Source: Amaurobius ferox (taxonomy: Eukaryota > Arthropoda > Arachnida > Araneae > Amaurobiidae). From it: a stretch of 64,000 nt of DNA. Within the stretch, counting starts at the first letter, position 1, and each line of letters begins with the position of its first letter. Below are positions 44,484 to 56,422 of the stretch, piece after piece. The notes beneath the pieces are model-generated. The model saw only the letters and a list, made by a program, of their open reading frames with translations, was not told where the DNA came from and made no database searches. The translations under genes and the position numbers were made by a program. Location: the NCBI GenBank assembly GCA_951213105.1, contig OX578144.1:80125301-80189300 (forward strand), in the 5' to 3' direction.

Positions 44484-44925
44484 TTTTATCTGCTCTCCAT
44501 TTATTGGCATACTTATAACCATTTCCGTACCCCTCCCTTGCTTTTGGGAATTCGCGTAGTTGACCAGCACTTTCACCTTTTTACTGTAATGTTTAGTGAA
44601 ACTCTGACTCAGGCTCAAGGCCTGCACACCTCGGAGCGCAACTCTATCTCCCACCTCTTTATCTACGCTGCAGACAGCCCGCTGGGGCCCTGTTCTTTCA
44701 CCTCTGAAGACTTGGAGAGAAGGAGGCACGACTTCGGTCACTGCCCCCCCCCCCGAGCACCTTTTAGTTTTAAATCTTATTCTTCCTCATTTTTTCTGAA
44801 CTTTTTTCCTTTTCGCCCGAAGTTTAAAGGGAGGCTACTGCCTCTCCTGTGTACTTCGCTAACCCCGTCCTTGAGTTCCTTGAGTTCCGAGGGGTCCAAG
44901 AAATTCTAATCCAAGAAAATCTTTT
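44484..44925 (+). other. Probable 3' untranslated region of the Jockey-like LINE
   Basis: Follows the reverse transcriptase stop directly and keeps the higher G+C of the coding part, with a C run at 44,743 and a repeated TTGAGTTCC. It ends where the fold-back element arms begin. No clear poly(A) tail is seen. Confidence 0.5.
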
Positions 44926-45902
44926 AAATATCTATTCCTTCTAATACAGTATTAAATACAACAGATCATATATACTAATGCCACAATCACGGAAAGGCAA
45001 TATCTCATTCTATAAATTTGATAAGAGGAACTGAATGTACATCACTGAGGACTGCAGTTTTGTCTTCAAGTTCCTTTGTCTTCAAGTTCAAGTCCAAGTT
45101 CAATTACGTTACCGAAATTGTGGCATTATTATATATGATCTGTTGTTGTATTTAATACTGTATTAGAAGGAATAGACATTTAAAAAAGTTCATTAAAAAA
45201 CAAAAATAGTCGGGTGTGAAATAAATTACGACAACAGATGGCAGCACTAAAAATATTTCGAATTAAAATAAAAAATATATTCTATGTTTCATTAGGTAAT
45301 AAATTTAGTTTTAATATTATCTAAGCATAGCATTTTATCTATAAGAAAATATTTCAAAAATATTACTATTTTTATTTTTTAATCAACATTTTAAAATGTC
45401 TATTCCTTCTAATACGCTATTAAATACAACAACAGATCATATATAATGCTATAATCACGGAAACGTAATTGAACTTGGACATGAAGACAAAGGAACTTGA
45501 AGACAAAACTGCAGTCCTCAGTGATGTACATTCAGATCCCTTATTAAATTTATAGAATGATAAATTACCTTTCCGTGATTGTGGCATTATTATATATGAT
45601 CTGTTGTATTTAACACTGTATTAGAAGGAATAGATATTTTAAAATGTTCATTAAAAAATAAAAATAATCGGTATGAATTAAATTACGACAACAGATGGCA
45701 GCACCAAAAATTTTTTGGAATAAAACAAAAAATATATTCTATGTTTTTTGGGGCATTAAATTTAGTTTTAATATAATTTAAGCATTGCATTGTAACTTTC
45801 AGAAAATATTTCGCAACTGTTTAAGCAGAATTTCGGCGAAATATGTGCGCCGCGAAAGTTAACAAACCGCGGATAGGGCAGAAAATTTACTGACGCTCAC
45901 CC
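44926..45902. mobile_element. TTAA fold-back element, rearranged copy
   Basis: Contains two partial copies of the fold-back family defined at 46,461-47,261: GGCATTATTATATATGATCT and CACGGAAA stretches of the central arms appear twice. The right tip ACGCTCACCC is intact and followed by TTAA (45,903-45,906). The left tip is missing. Confidence 0.7.
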
Positions 45903-45906
45903 TTAA

Positions 45907-46423
45907 TGAAAGTAAACATACGAAATGAAGGAAGAAAAATATAACAGTAATGTAAGCAAGATGCAAAATACTTTTTACATACGATCTGCGAGGAAATAGA
46001 AATTACGTACTCTATATTTATTATATTAAATAACGTCTGTGTTTTCTTAAATTCATATCAAACAATGAACAATTCGAATTTTTGTTTAAATCTCTCAAAA
46101 ACAATTCAAATGTAAAGATAATTTTTTTTAATTTCAAATATCAAAGTGAAAAATATCTTTAAAAAATTATTTAGTAAAATATCAAGAAATGAAAAAACGC
46201 TATTAATAAAAGTTAATTAATAATATGTATAAATAAAATAATGCAATTTCTTATTTACTGTGCTGAGAAACAGCCTCTACTGTGCAATTATTTCGTAGTT
46301 CTGAACATGCGCAGAAATAACTACTGCACGTCAGCTGTTTTCAGCCGTAATACTGTCATCTGGTGCTATCAAAAATAAGAGTCACTTTTATGTTTGTGTG
46401 AGTTACTGTATGACAAACGTCAA
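45907..46423 (+). repeat. First tRNA-Leu array unit flank
   Basis: This flank (ATGAAAGTAAACATACGAAA to GTGAGTTACTGTATGACAAA) is the same as that preceding tRNA copies 3, 7, 9, 12, 13, 17 and 20. It marks the left border of the tRNA satellite. Confidence 0.8.
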
Positions 46424-47312
46424 GTCAGGATGGCCGAGCGGTCTAAGGCGCCAGATTTAAGGGTGAGCGTCAGTAAATTTCTGCCCTATCCGCGCTTTGT
46501 TAACTTTCGCGGCACACATATTTCGCCGAAATTCTGCTCAAACAGTTGCGAAATATTTTCTTATAGATAAAATGCTATGTTTAGATTATATTAAAACTAA
46601 ATTTAATACCCAATAAAACATAGAATATATGTTTTATTTTAATTTAAAATATTTTTGGTGCTGCCATCTGTTGTCGTAATTTAATTCATACCGACAATTT
46701 TTATTTTTTAATGGATATTTTTAAATGTCTATTCCTTCTAATACGCTATTAAATACAACAACAGTTCATATGTAATGCCATAATCACGGAAACGTAATTG
46801 AACTTGGACTTGAAGACAAAGGAACTTGAAGACAAAACTGCAGTCTTCAGTGATGTACATTCAGATCCCTTATCAAATTTATAGAATGATAAATTACCTT
46901 TCCGTGATTGTGGCATTATTATATATGATCTGTTATATATGATTATTATATATGATCTGCATTATTATATATGACTGTATTAGAAGGAATAGATATTTGA
47001 AAATGTTCATTAAAAAATAAAAATAATCAGTATGAATTAAATTACGACAACAGATGGCAGCACCAAAAATACTTTAAATTAAAATAAAACATATATTCTA
47101 TGTTTTATAGGGTATTAAATTTAGTTTTAATATAATCTAAGCATAACATTTTATCTATAAGAAAATATTTCGCAACTGTTTGAGCAGAATTTCGGCGAAA
47201 TATGTGTGCCGCGAAAGTTAACAAAGCGCGGATAGGGCAGAAAATTTACTGACGCTCACCCTTAAGCTCTGGTTCTCGAAAGAGAGCGTGGTTTCGAACC
47301 CCACTACTGACA
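46424..47312 (+). pseudogene. tRNA-Leu(UAA) copy 1, split by a transposon in the anticodon loop
   Basis: The 5' part (46,424-46,460) ends at the anticodon-loop TTAA, and the 3' part resumes at 47,266 with GCTCTGG. Joining across the insertion with one TTAA restores the 84-nt layout of the other copies. The 3' part also has a T-stem change (GTGGT instead of GTGGG) and CTACTGAC in the acceptor. It would not give a working tRNA. Confidence 0.92.
46461..47261. mobile_element. 801-bp TTAA-targeting fold-back MITE
   Basis: The element begins GGGTGAGCGTCAGTAAATTT and ends with the complement ACTGACGCTCACCC, flanked on both sides by TTAA (46,457-46,460 and 47,262-47,265). The arms stay complementary for more than 300 bp each, up to a short centre near 46,860, so nearly the whole element is one long hairpin. 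No frame encodes a transposase. A TTAA target is typical of piggyBac and also of Sola3-type elements. The GGGTGAG tip is not the CCY tip usual for piggyBac, so the superfamily is left open. Confidence 0.88.
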
Positions 47313-47789
47313 ACAGGTTTATTTTGTTTTTGAATCCATCCATCTCACCAATTTCTTTATGTTTAACATGTAATTATTTAATGAAAATAAAAATATTAAA
47401 TGAAGAGAAAGTGTTATTTTCATACGCAATTCGAGGAAGTAGAAATTATGTACTCTAGGTTTGTTATCTTAAATAACATCTTGGTTTTCTTAAATTCGCA
47501 ACATAACTTCTTTTTAATTTCAAATTTCCAAGCGAAAATCTCGTGAACGAATTATTTATTGAAATATCAAGAAAAGAAGAAACGTTATTAATAAATAATA
47601 ATTAAAAATATCTATAATTAAAATAATGCTATTTCTTATATAGTCAGCTTCGATACAAGTCCACGGTGCAATAATTTCGTAGTTCCGAAAGTGTGCAGAA
47701 ATAGCTACTGCACTTCAGCTGTCGGCAGTCATTATCAAAAATACGGGTCAGTTTATGGTTGTCTGAGTTCCTGTATAGGCCAACGTCAA

Positions 47790-47873
47790 GTCAGGATGGC
47801 CGAGCGGCCTAAGGCGCCAGATTTAAGCTCTGGTTCTCGAAAGAGAGCGTGGGTTCGAACCCGACTTCTGACA
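47790..47873 (+). tRNA. tRNA-Leu(UAA) copy 2, minor changes
   Basis: Anticodon loop TTTAAGC gives anticodon UAA. The D loop has GGCCTAAGG instead of GGTCTAAGG, and the T stem has one mismatch (CCGAC). A and B boxes are otherwise intact, with a T-run terminator downstream. Possibly impaired. Confidence 0.8.
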
Positions 47874-48060
47874 ATACCTAGATTTTGTTTTCGCATCCAT
47901 CCATCTCACCAATTTCTTTATGTTTAGTATGTAATTATATAATGAAAATAAAAATATTAAATGAAGAGAATTATTTACATAGGCAATGCGAAGAAGGAGG
48001 AATTAAGTACTCTATGTTTGTTATCTTAAGTAACGTCTGTGTTTCCTTAAATTCATAACA

Positions 48061-48559
48061 TACAATAAAATATTAAATACATCAGATCATATATAATAAT
48101 GCCACAATCTCGAAAATGTAATTGAAATTGGACTTGAAGACAAAGAAACTTGAAGACAAGGCTGCATTCCTCAGTGATATATATACAGATCCACTTATCA
48201 AATTTATAGAATGAGAAATTGCGTTTCCGTGATTGTGGCATTATTATATACGATCTGTGTTTGTATTTAATACTATATTAGAAGGATTAGACATTTAAAA
48301 ACGTTAATAAAAAATTAAAATAGACGGTATGAATTAAATTACGACAAAAGATTGCAGCACCAAATATATTTTGGATTAAAATAAAAAAAAATATTCAGTA
48401 TTTTATTGGATATGTAATTTAGTTTTAATATAATCTAAGCATTGCATTTTATTTTTCAGAAAATATTTCGAAACTGTTTGAGCAGTATTTCAGCAAAAAA
48501 TGTGTTCTGCGAAACTTAACAAAGTGCGGACAGCGCAGAAAATTTACTGACGCTCAACC
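48061..48559. mobile_element. Fold-back MITE remnant in array unit (1)
   Basis: Keeps the centre palindrome (CAGATCATATATAATAATGC and its complement) and the right arm ending ACGCTCAACC before TTAA (48,560-48,563). The left arm is gone. It makes the inter-tRNA distance 1,288 bp instead of about 630. Confidence 0.75.
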
Positions 48560-49077
48560 TTAATGAAAGAAAACATACGAAATGAAGGAAGAAAAATATA
48601 ACAGAAATGTGAGCAAGATGCAAAATATTTTTACATTCGCACTGCGAGGAAATAGAAATTGCGTTCGCTATATTTATTATCTTAAATAAGGTCTGTGTTT
48701 TCTTAAATTCATACCATACAATGAACAATTCCAATTTTTTTAAATCTCTCAAAAAAAATTCAAATTTAAAGACAAATTTTTTTTTATTTCAAATATAAAA
48801 AAAAAATCTCTTTAAAAAATTATTTCGTAAAATATCAAGAAATGAAAAAAACGCTATTAATAAAAGATAATTAATAATATTTATAAATATAATAATGCAA
48901 ATTCTTATTTACTGTGCTGAGACACAGCCTCTACTGTGCAATAATTTCGTAGTTCTGAACATGCGCAGAAATAACTACTGCACGTCAGCTGTTTTCAGCC
49001 GTAATACTGACATCTGGTGCTATCAAAAATGAGAGTCACTTTTATGTTTGTGTGAGTTACTGTATGACAAACGTCAA

Positions 49078-49161
49078 GTCAGGATGGCCGAGCGGTCTAA
49101 GGCGCCAGATTTAAGCTCTGGTTCTCGAAAGAGAGCGTGGGTTCGAACCCCACTTCTGACA
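49078..49161 (+). tRNA. tRNA-Leu(UAA) copy 3, intact
   Basis: Reference copy. Acceptor GTCAGGA pairs with TTCTGAC (one G-T), discriminator A, A box TGGCCGAGCGG, anticodon stem CCAGA/TCTGG with loop TTTAAGC (anticodon UAA, reads UUA), a class II variable arm TTCTCGAAAGAGA, T arm GTGGG/CCCAC and B box GGTTCGAACCC. No intron. T-rich Pol III terminator about 14-20 nt downstream. Confidence 0.95.
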
Positions 49162-49637
49162 ACAGGTTTATTTTGTTTTCGAATCCATCCATCTCACCAA
49201 TTTCTTCATGTTTAACATGTAATTATTTAATGAAAATAAAAATATTAAATGAAGAAAAGTGTTATTTTCATACGCAATTCGAGGAAGTAGATATTATGTA
49301 CTCTAGGTTAGTTATCTTAAATAACATCTTGGTTTTCTTAAATTCGCAACATAACTTCTTTTTAATTTCAAATTTCCAAGCGAAAATCTCGTGAACGAAT
49401 TATTTATTGAAATATCAAGAAAAGAAGAAAAGTTATTAATAAATAATAATTAAAAATATTTATAATTAAAATAATGCTATTTCTTATATAGTCAGCTTCG
49501 ATACGGGTCCACGGTGCAATAATTTCGTAGTTCCGAAAGTGTGCAGAAATAGCTACTGCGCGTCAGCTGTCTGCAGTCATTATCAAAAATACGGGTCAGT
49601 TTATGGTTGTCTGAGTTCCTGTATAGGCCAACGTCAA

Positions 49638-49721
49638 GTCAGGATGGCCGAGCGGTCTAAGGCGCCAGATTTAAGCTCTGGTTCTCGAAAGAGAGCGTGT
49701 GTTAGAACCCCACTTCTGACA
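49638..49721 (+). pseudogene. tRNA-Leu(UAA) copy 4, B box damaged
   Basis: The acceptor, D and anticodon arms match copy 3, but the T arm reads GTGTGTTAGAACCCC, which changes the invariant TTC and weakens the T stem. Transcription or folding is probably lost. Confidence 0.85.
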
Positions 49722-50099
49722 ATACCTAGATTTTGTTTTCGCATCCATCCATCTCACCAATTTCTTTATGTTTAGTATGTAATTATATAATGAAAATAAA
49801 AATATTAAATGAAGAATGAGAACTATTTACATACGCAATGCAAAGAAGGAAGAATTAAGTACTCTATGCTTGTTATCTTAAGTAACGTCTGTGTTTCCTT
49901 AAATTCATAACATGCATTCGGCAATTCCGATTTATTTTTAAATATCTTAAAAACAATGTACAATAATTTCGTAGTTCTGAACATGCGCAGAAATAGCTAC
50001 TGCACGTCAGCTGTTTTCAGCAGTAATACTGACATCTGGTGCTATCAAAAATGAGAGTCACTTTTATGTTTGTGTGAGTTACTGTATGACAAACGTCAA

Positions 50100-50183
50100 G
50101 TCAGGATGGCCGAGCGGTCTAAGGCGCCAGATTTAAGCTCTGGTTCTCGAAAGAGAGCGTGGGTTCGAACCCCACTTCTGACA
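50100..50183 (+). tRNA. tRNA-Leu(UAA) copy 5, intact
   Basis: Identical to copy 3 over all 84 positions. The upstream flank is the GTTACTGTATGACAAACGTC type, and spacing to the previous copy is only 462 bp because part of the flank is deleted. Confidence 0.95.
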
Positions 50184-50724
50184 ACAGGTTTATTTTGTTT
50201 TCGAATCCATCCATCTCACCAATTTCTTTATGTTTAGTATGTAATTATATAATGAAAATAAAAATATTTAATGAAGAATGAGAACTATTTACATACGCTA
50301 TGCGAAGAAGGAGGAATTAAGTACTCTATGTTTGTTATCTTAAGTAACGTCTGTGTTTCCTTAAATTCATAACATGCATTCGGCAATTCCGATTTATTTT
50401 TAAATATCTTAAAAACAATTCAAATGTAAAGATAATTTTTATTTATTTCAAATATCCAAGCGAAAAACTCTTGAAAAAATTACTTATTTAAATATCGAAA
50501 AAAGAAAAAACGATAATAATAAATAATAATATTTATAATTAAAATTATGCTATTTCTTATTTACTTTGCTTCGGTACAGCCTCTACGGTGCAATAATTTT
50601 GTTGTTCTGTATATAGGCAGAAATAGCTACTGCGTGTCAGCAGCTTGCAGCCGCAATATCTGGCACTATAAAAAATTAGAGTCACTTTTATGTTTTTGTG
50701 AGTTACTGTAGGAAGTAACGTCAA

Positions 50725-50808
50725 GTCAGGATGGCCGAGCGGTCTAAGGCGCCAGATTTAAGCTCTGGTTCTCGAAAAAATGCGTGGGTTCGAACCCCTC
50801 TTCTGAAA
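50725..50808 (+). pseudogene. tRNA-Leu(UAA) copy 6, decayed 3' half
   Basis: The variable arm is altered (CGAAAAAATGCG), the T stem reads CCCTC, and the acceptor 3' side is TTCTGAA, which leaves the terminal pair broken. The 3' changes CCCTCTTCTGAAAA are shared with copies 11 and 16, so they form a distinct decayed subtype. Confidence 0.85.
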
Positions 50809-51000
50809 ATACATGGATTTTGTTTTCGCATCCATCCATCTCACCAATTTCTTTATGTTTAGTATGCAATTATTTAATGAAAATAAAAATATTAAATGAA
50901 GAAAGAGAACTATTTACATAGGCAATGCGAAGAAATAGGAATTAAGTATTCTATGTTTGTTATCTTAAGTAACGTCTGTGTTTTCTTAAATTCATAACAT

Positions 51001-51498
51001 ACAATACAATATTAAATACATCAGATCATATATAATAATGCCACAATCTCGAAAATGTAATTGAAATTGGACTTGAAGACATAGAAACTTGAAGACAAGG
51101 CTGCAGTCCTCAGTGATATACATACAGATCCACTTATCAAATTTATAGAATTAGAAATTACGTTTCCGTGATTGTGGCATTATTATATATGATCTGTGTT
51201 TGTATTTAATACTATATTAGAAGGATTAGACATTTAAAAACGTTAATAAAAAATTAAAATAGACGGTATGATTTAAATTACGACAAAATATGGCAGCACC
51301 AAATATATTTTGGATTAAAATAAAAAAAAATATTCAATATTTTATTGGATATGTAATTTAGTTTTAATATAATCTAAGCATTGCATTTTATTTTTCAGAA
51401 AATATTTCGAAACTGTTTGAGCAGTATTTCAGCAAAAAATGTGTTCTGCGAAACTTAAAAAAGTGCGGACAGCGCAGAAAATTTACTGACGCTCAACC
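51001..51498. mobile_element. Fold-back MITE remnant in array unit (2)
   Basis: Same limits as the remnant at 48,061: it starts at ACAATACAATATTAAATAC and ends ACGCTCAACC followed by TTAA. The shared breakpoints show one ancestral insertion amplified with the unit. Confidence 0.75.
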
Positions 51499-52016
51499 TT
51501 AATGAAAGTAAACATACGAAATGAAGGAAGAAAAATATAACAGAAATGTGAGCAAGATGCAAAATATTTTTACATTCGCACTGCGAGGAAATAGAAATTG
51601 CGTTCTCTATATTTATTATCTTAAATAAGGTCTGTGTTTTCATAAATTCATACCATACAATGAACAATTCCAATTTTTTTAAATCTCTCAAAAACAATTC
51701 AAATTTAAAGACAAATTTTTTTTTATTTCAAATATCAAACAAAAAATCTCTTTAAAAAATTATTTCGTAAAATATCAAGAAATGAAAAAACGCTATTAAT
51801 AAAAGATAATTAATAATATTTATAAATATAATAATGCAAATTCTTATTTACTGTGCTGAGACACAGCCTCTACTGTGCAATAATTTCGTAGTTCTGAACA
51901 TGCGCAGAAATAGCTACTGCACGTCAGCTGTTTTCAGCCGTAATACTGACATCTGGTGCTATCAAAAATGAGAGTCACTTTTATGTTTGTGTGAGTTACT
52001 GTATGACAAACGTCAA

Positions 52017-52100
52017 GTCAGGATTGCCAAGCGGTCTAAGGCGCCAGAGTTAAGCTCTGGTTCTCGAAAGAGAGCGTGGGTTCGAACCCCACTTCTGACA
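52017..52100 (+). tRNA. tRNA-Leu(UAA) copy 7, A-box changes
   Basis: The start reads GTCAGGATTGCCAAGCGG, altering the A box and D stem, and loop position 32 is G (GTTAAGC; anticodon still UAA). The 3' half is canonical. Function uncertain. Confidence 0.75.
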
Positions 52101-52646
52101 ACAGGTTTATTTTGTTTTCGAATCCATCCATCTCACCAATTTCTTTATGTTTAGTATGTAATTATAATGAAAATAAAAATATTAAATGAAGAATGAGAAC
52201 TATTTACATACGCTATGCGAAGAAGGAGGAATTAAGTACTCTATGTTTGTTATCTTAAGTAACGTCTGTGTTTCCTTAAATTCATAACATGCATTCGGCA
52301 ATTCCGATTTATTTTTAAATATCTTAAAAACAATTCAAATGTAAAGATAATTTTTATTTATTTCAAATATCCAAGCGAAAAACTCTTGAAAAAATTACTT
52401 ATTTAAATATCGAAAAAAGAAAAAACGATAATAATAAATAATAATTAATAATGTTTATAATTAAAATTATGCTATTTCTTATTTACTTTGCTTCGGTACA
52501 GCCTCTACGGTGCAATAATTTTGTTGTTCTGTAAATAGGCAGAAATAGCTACTGCGTGTCAGCAGCTTGCAGCCGCAATATCTGGCACTATAAAAAATTA
52601 GAGTCACTTTTATGTTTGTGTGAGTTACTGTAGGAAGTATTGTCAA

Positions 52647-52730
52647 GTCAGGATGGCCGAGCGGTCTAAGGCGCCAGATTTAAGCTCTGGTTCTCGAAAG
52701 AGAGCGTGGGTTCCAACCCCACTCCTGACA
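52647..52730 (+). tRNA. tRNA-Leu(UAA) copy 8, T-loop change
   Basis: Canonical except for GGTTCCAACCC (the invariant G of TTCGA replaced) and CCTGAC, which makes the acceptor stem fully paired. The B-box change may reduce TFIIIC binding. Confidence 0.75.
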
Positions 52731-52921
52731 ACAGGTTTATTTTGTTTTCGAATCCATCCATCTCACCAATTTCTTTATGTTTAGTATGTAATTATATAAT
52801 GAAAATAAAAATATTAAATGAAGAAAGAGAACTATTTACATAGGCAATGCGAAGAAATAGGAATTAAGTATTCTATGTTTGTTATCTTAAGTAACGTCTG
52901 TGTTTTCTTAAATTCATAACA

Positions 52922-53420
52922 TACAATACAATATTAAATACATCAGATCATATATAATAATGCCACAATCTCGAAAATGTAATTGAAATTGGACTTGAAG
53001 ACAAAGAAACTTGAAGACAAGGCTGCAGTCCTCAGTGATATACATACAGATCCACTTATCAAATTTATAGAATGAGAAATTACGTTTCCGTGATTGTGGC
53101 ATTATTATATATGATCTGTGTTTGTATTTAATACTATATTAGAAGGATTAGACATTTAAAAATGTTAATAAAAAATTAAAATAGACGGTATGAATTAAAT
53201 TACGACAAAAGATGGCAGCACCAAATATATTTTGGATTAAAATAAAAAAAAATATTCAATATTTTATTGGGTATGTAATTTAATTTTAATATAATCTAAG
53301 CATTGCATTTTATTTTTCAGAAAATATTTCGAAACTGTTTGAGCAGTATTTCAGCAAAAAATGTGTTCTGCGAAACTTAACAAAGTGCGGACAGCGCAGA
53401 AAATTTACTGACGCTCAACC
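52922..53420. mobile_element. Fold-back MITE remnant in array unit (3)
   Basis: Same structure and breakpoints as the remnants at 48,061 and 51,001, with TTAA at 53,421-53,424. The recurring minus-strand frame beginning PQSRKRNFSFYKF is a reading of its palindromic centre. Confidence 0.75.
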
Positions 53421-53938
53421 TTAATGAAAGTAAACATACGAAATGAAGGAAGAAAAATATAACAGAAATGTGAGCAAGATGCAAAATATTTTTACATTCG
53501 CACTGCGAGGAAATAGAAATTGCGTTCTCTATATTTATTATCTTAAATAAGGTCTGTGTTTTCTTAAATTCATACCATACAATGAACAATTCCAATTTTT
53601 TTAAATCTCTCAAAAACAATTCAAATTTAAAGACAAATTTTTTTTTATTTCAAATATCAAACAAAAAATCTCTTTAAAAAATTATTTCGTAAAATATCAA
53701 TAAATGAAAAAACGCTATTAATAAAAGATAATTAATAATATTTATAAATATAATAATGCCAATTCTTATTTACTGTGCTGAGACACAGCCTCTACTCTGC
53801 AATAATTTCGTAGTTCTGAACATGCGCAGAAATAGCTACTGCACGTCAGCTGTTTTCAGCCGTAATACTGACATCTGGTGCTATCAAAAATGAGTGTCAC
53901 TTTTATGTTTGTGTGAGTTACTGTATGACAAACGTCAA

Positions 53939-54022
53939 GTCAGGATGGCCGAGCGGTTTAAGGCGCCAGATTTAAGCTCTGGTTCTCGAAAGAGAGCGTG
54001 GGTTCGAACCCCACTTCTGACA
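53939..54022 (+). tRNA. tRNA-Leu(UAA) copy 9
   Basis: One change from copy 3, in the D loop (GGTTTAAGG). All stems pair and the anticodon is UAA. Probably functional. Confidence 0.9.
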
Positions 54023-54498
54023 ACAGGTTTATTTTGTTTTCGAATACATGCATCTCACCAATTTCTTCATGTTTAACATGTAATTATTTAATGAAAATAA
54101 AAATATTAAATGAAGAAAAGTGTTATTTTCATACGCAATTCGAGGAAGTAGAAATTATGTACTCTAGGTTAGTTATCTTAAATAACATCTTGGTTTTCTT
54201 AAATTCGCAACATAACTTCTTTTTAATTTCAAATTTCCAAGAGAAAATCTCGTGAACGAATTATTTATTGAAATATCAAGAAAAGAAGAAACGTTATTAA
54301 TAAATAATAATTAAAAATATTTATAATTAAAATAATGCTATTTCTTATATAGTCAGCTTCGATACAGGTCCACGGTGCAATAATTTCGTAGTTCCGAAAG
54401 TGTGCAGAAATAGCTACTGCGCGTCAGCTGTCTGCAGTCATTATCAAAAATACGGGTCAGTTTATGGTTGTCGGAGTTCCTGTATAGGCCAACGTCAA

Positions 54499-54582
54499 GT
54501 CAGGATGGCCGAGCGGTCTAAGGCGCCAGGTTTAAGCTCTGGTTCTCGAAAGAGAGCGTGGGTTCGAACCCCACTTCTGACA
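54499..54582 (+). tRNA. tRNA-Leu(UAA) copy 10
   Basis: Single change: the anticodon stem is CCAGG/TCTGG, leaving a G-T pair next to the TTTAAGC loop. Otherwise canonical. The upstream flank is the TATAGGCCAACGTC type used by 560-bp units. Confidence 0.9.
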
Positions 54583-55130
54583 ATACCTAGATTTTGTTTT
54601 CGCATCCATCCATCTCACCAATTTCTTTATGTTTAGTATGTAATTATATAATGAAAATAAAAATATTAAATAAAGAATGAGAAATATTTACATACGCAAT
54701 GCGAAGAAGGAGGAATTAAGTACTCTATGTTTGTTATCTTAAGTAACGTCTGTGTTTCCTTAAATTCATAACATGCATTCGGCAATTCCGATTTATTTTT
54801 AAATATCTTAAAAACAATTCAAATGTAAAGATAATTTTTATTTATTTCAAATATCCAAGCGAAAAACTCTTGAAAAAATTACTTATTTAAATATCGAAAA
54901 AAGAAAAAACGATAATAATAAATAATAATTAATAATGTTTATAATTAAAATTATGCTATTTCTTATTTACTTTGCTTCGGTACAGCCTCTACGGTGCAAT
55001 AATTTTGTTGTTCTGTAAATAGGCAGAAATAGCTACTGCGTGTCAGCAGCTTGCAGCCGCAATATCTGGCACTATAAAAAATTAGAGTCACTTTTATGTT
55101 TGTGTGAGTTTCTGTAGGAAGTAACGTCAA

Positions 55131-55214
55131 GTCAGGATGGCCGAGCGGTCTAAGGCGCCAGAGTTAAGCTCTGGTTCTCGAAAGAGAGCGTGGGTTCGAA
55201 CCCCTCTTCTGAAA
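55131..55214 (+). pseudogene. tRNA-Leu(UAA) copy 11, decayed 3' half
   Basis: Loop position 32 is G, the T stem reads CCCTC and the acceptor end is TTCTGAAA, the same subtype as copies 6 and 16. The 5' half is canonical. Confidence 0.85.
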
Positions 55215-55406
55215 ATACATAGATTTTGTTTTCGCATCCATCCATCTCACCAATTTCTTTATGTTTAGTATGCAATTATTTAATGAAAATAAAAATATTA
55301 AATGAAGAAAGAGAACTATTTACATAGGCAATGCGAAGAAATAGGAATTAAGTATTCTATGTTTGTTATCTTAAGTAACGTCTGTGTTTTCTTAAATTCA
55401 TAACAT

Positions 55407-55904
55407 ACAATACAATATTAAATACATCAGATCATATATAATAATGCCACAATCTCGAAAATGTAATTGAAATTGGACTTGAAGACAAAGAAACTTGAAG
55501 ACAAGGCTGCAGTCCTCAGTGATATACATACAAATCCACTTATCAAATTTATAGAATGAGAAATTACGTTTCCGTGATTGTGGCATTATTATATATGATC
55601 TGTGTTTGTATTTAATACTATATTAGAAGGATTAGACATTTAAAAATGTTAATAAAAAATTAAAATAGACGGTATGAATTAAATTACGACAAAAGATGGC
55701 AGCACCAAATATATTTTGGATTAAAATAAAAAAAAATATTTAATATTTTATTGGGTATGTAATTTAGTTTTAATATAATCTAAGCATTGCATTTTATTTT
55801 TCAGAAAATATTTCGAAACTGTTTGAGCAGTATTTCAGCTAAAAATGTGTTCTGCGAAACTTAACAAAGTGCGGACAGCGAAGAAAATTTACTGACGCTC
55901 AACC
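55407..55904. mobile_element. Fold-back MITE remnant in array unit (4)
   Basis: Same breakpoints as the other remnants; TTAA at 55,905-55,908. Confidence 0.75.
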
Positions 55905-56422
55905 TTAATGAAAGTAAACATACGAAATGAAGGAAGAAAAATATAACAGAAATGTGAGCAAGATGCAAAATATTTTTACATTCGCACTTCGAGGAAATAG
56001 AAATTGCGTGCTCTATATTTATTATCTTAAATAAGGTCTGTGTTTTCATAAATTCATACCATACAATGAACAATTCCAATTTTTTTAAATCTCTCAAAAA
56101 CAATTCAAATTTAAAGACAAATTTTTTTTTATTTCAAATATCAAACAAAAAATCTCTTTAAAAAATTATTTCGTAAAATATCAAGAAAAGAAAAAACGCT
56201 ATTAATAAAAGATAATTAATAATATTTATAAATATAATAATGCAAATTCTTATTTACTGTGCTGAGACACAGCCTCTACTGTGCAATAATTTCGTAGTTC
56301 TGAACATGCGCAGAAATAGCTAATGCACGTCAGCTGTTTTCAGCCGTAATACTGACATCTGGTGCTATCAAAAATGAGAGTCACTTTTATGTTTGTGTGA
56401 GTTACTGTATGACAAACGTCAA

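Noticed and set aside
46461..47261. Calling the split in tRNA copy 1 a tRNA intron
   Set aside because: tRNA introns lie between positions 37 and 38 and are short. This 801-bp insert lies after position 36, has long inverted arms and a TTAA duplication, and is absent from all sister copies.
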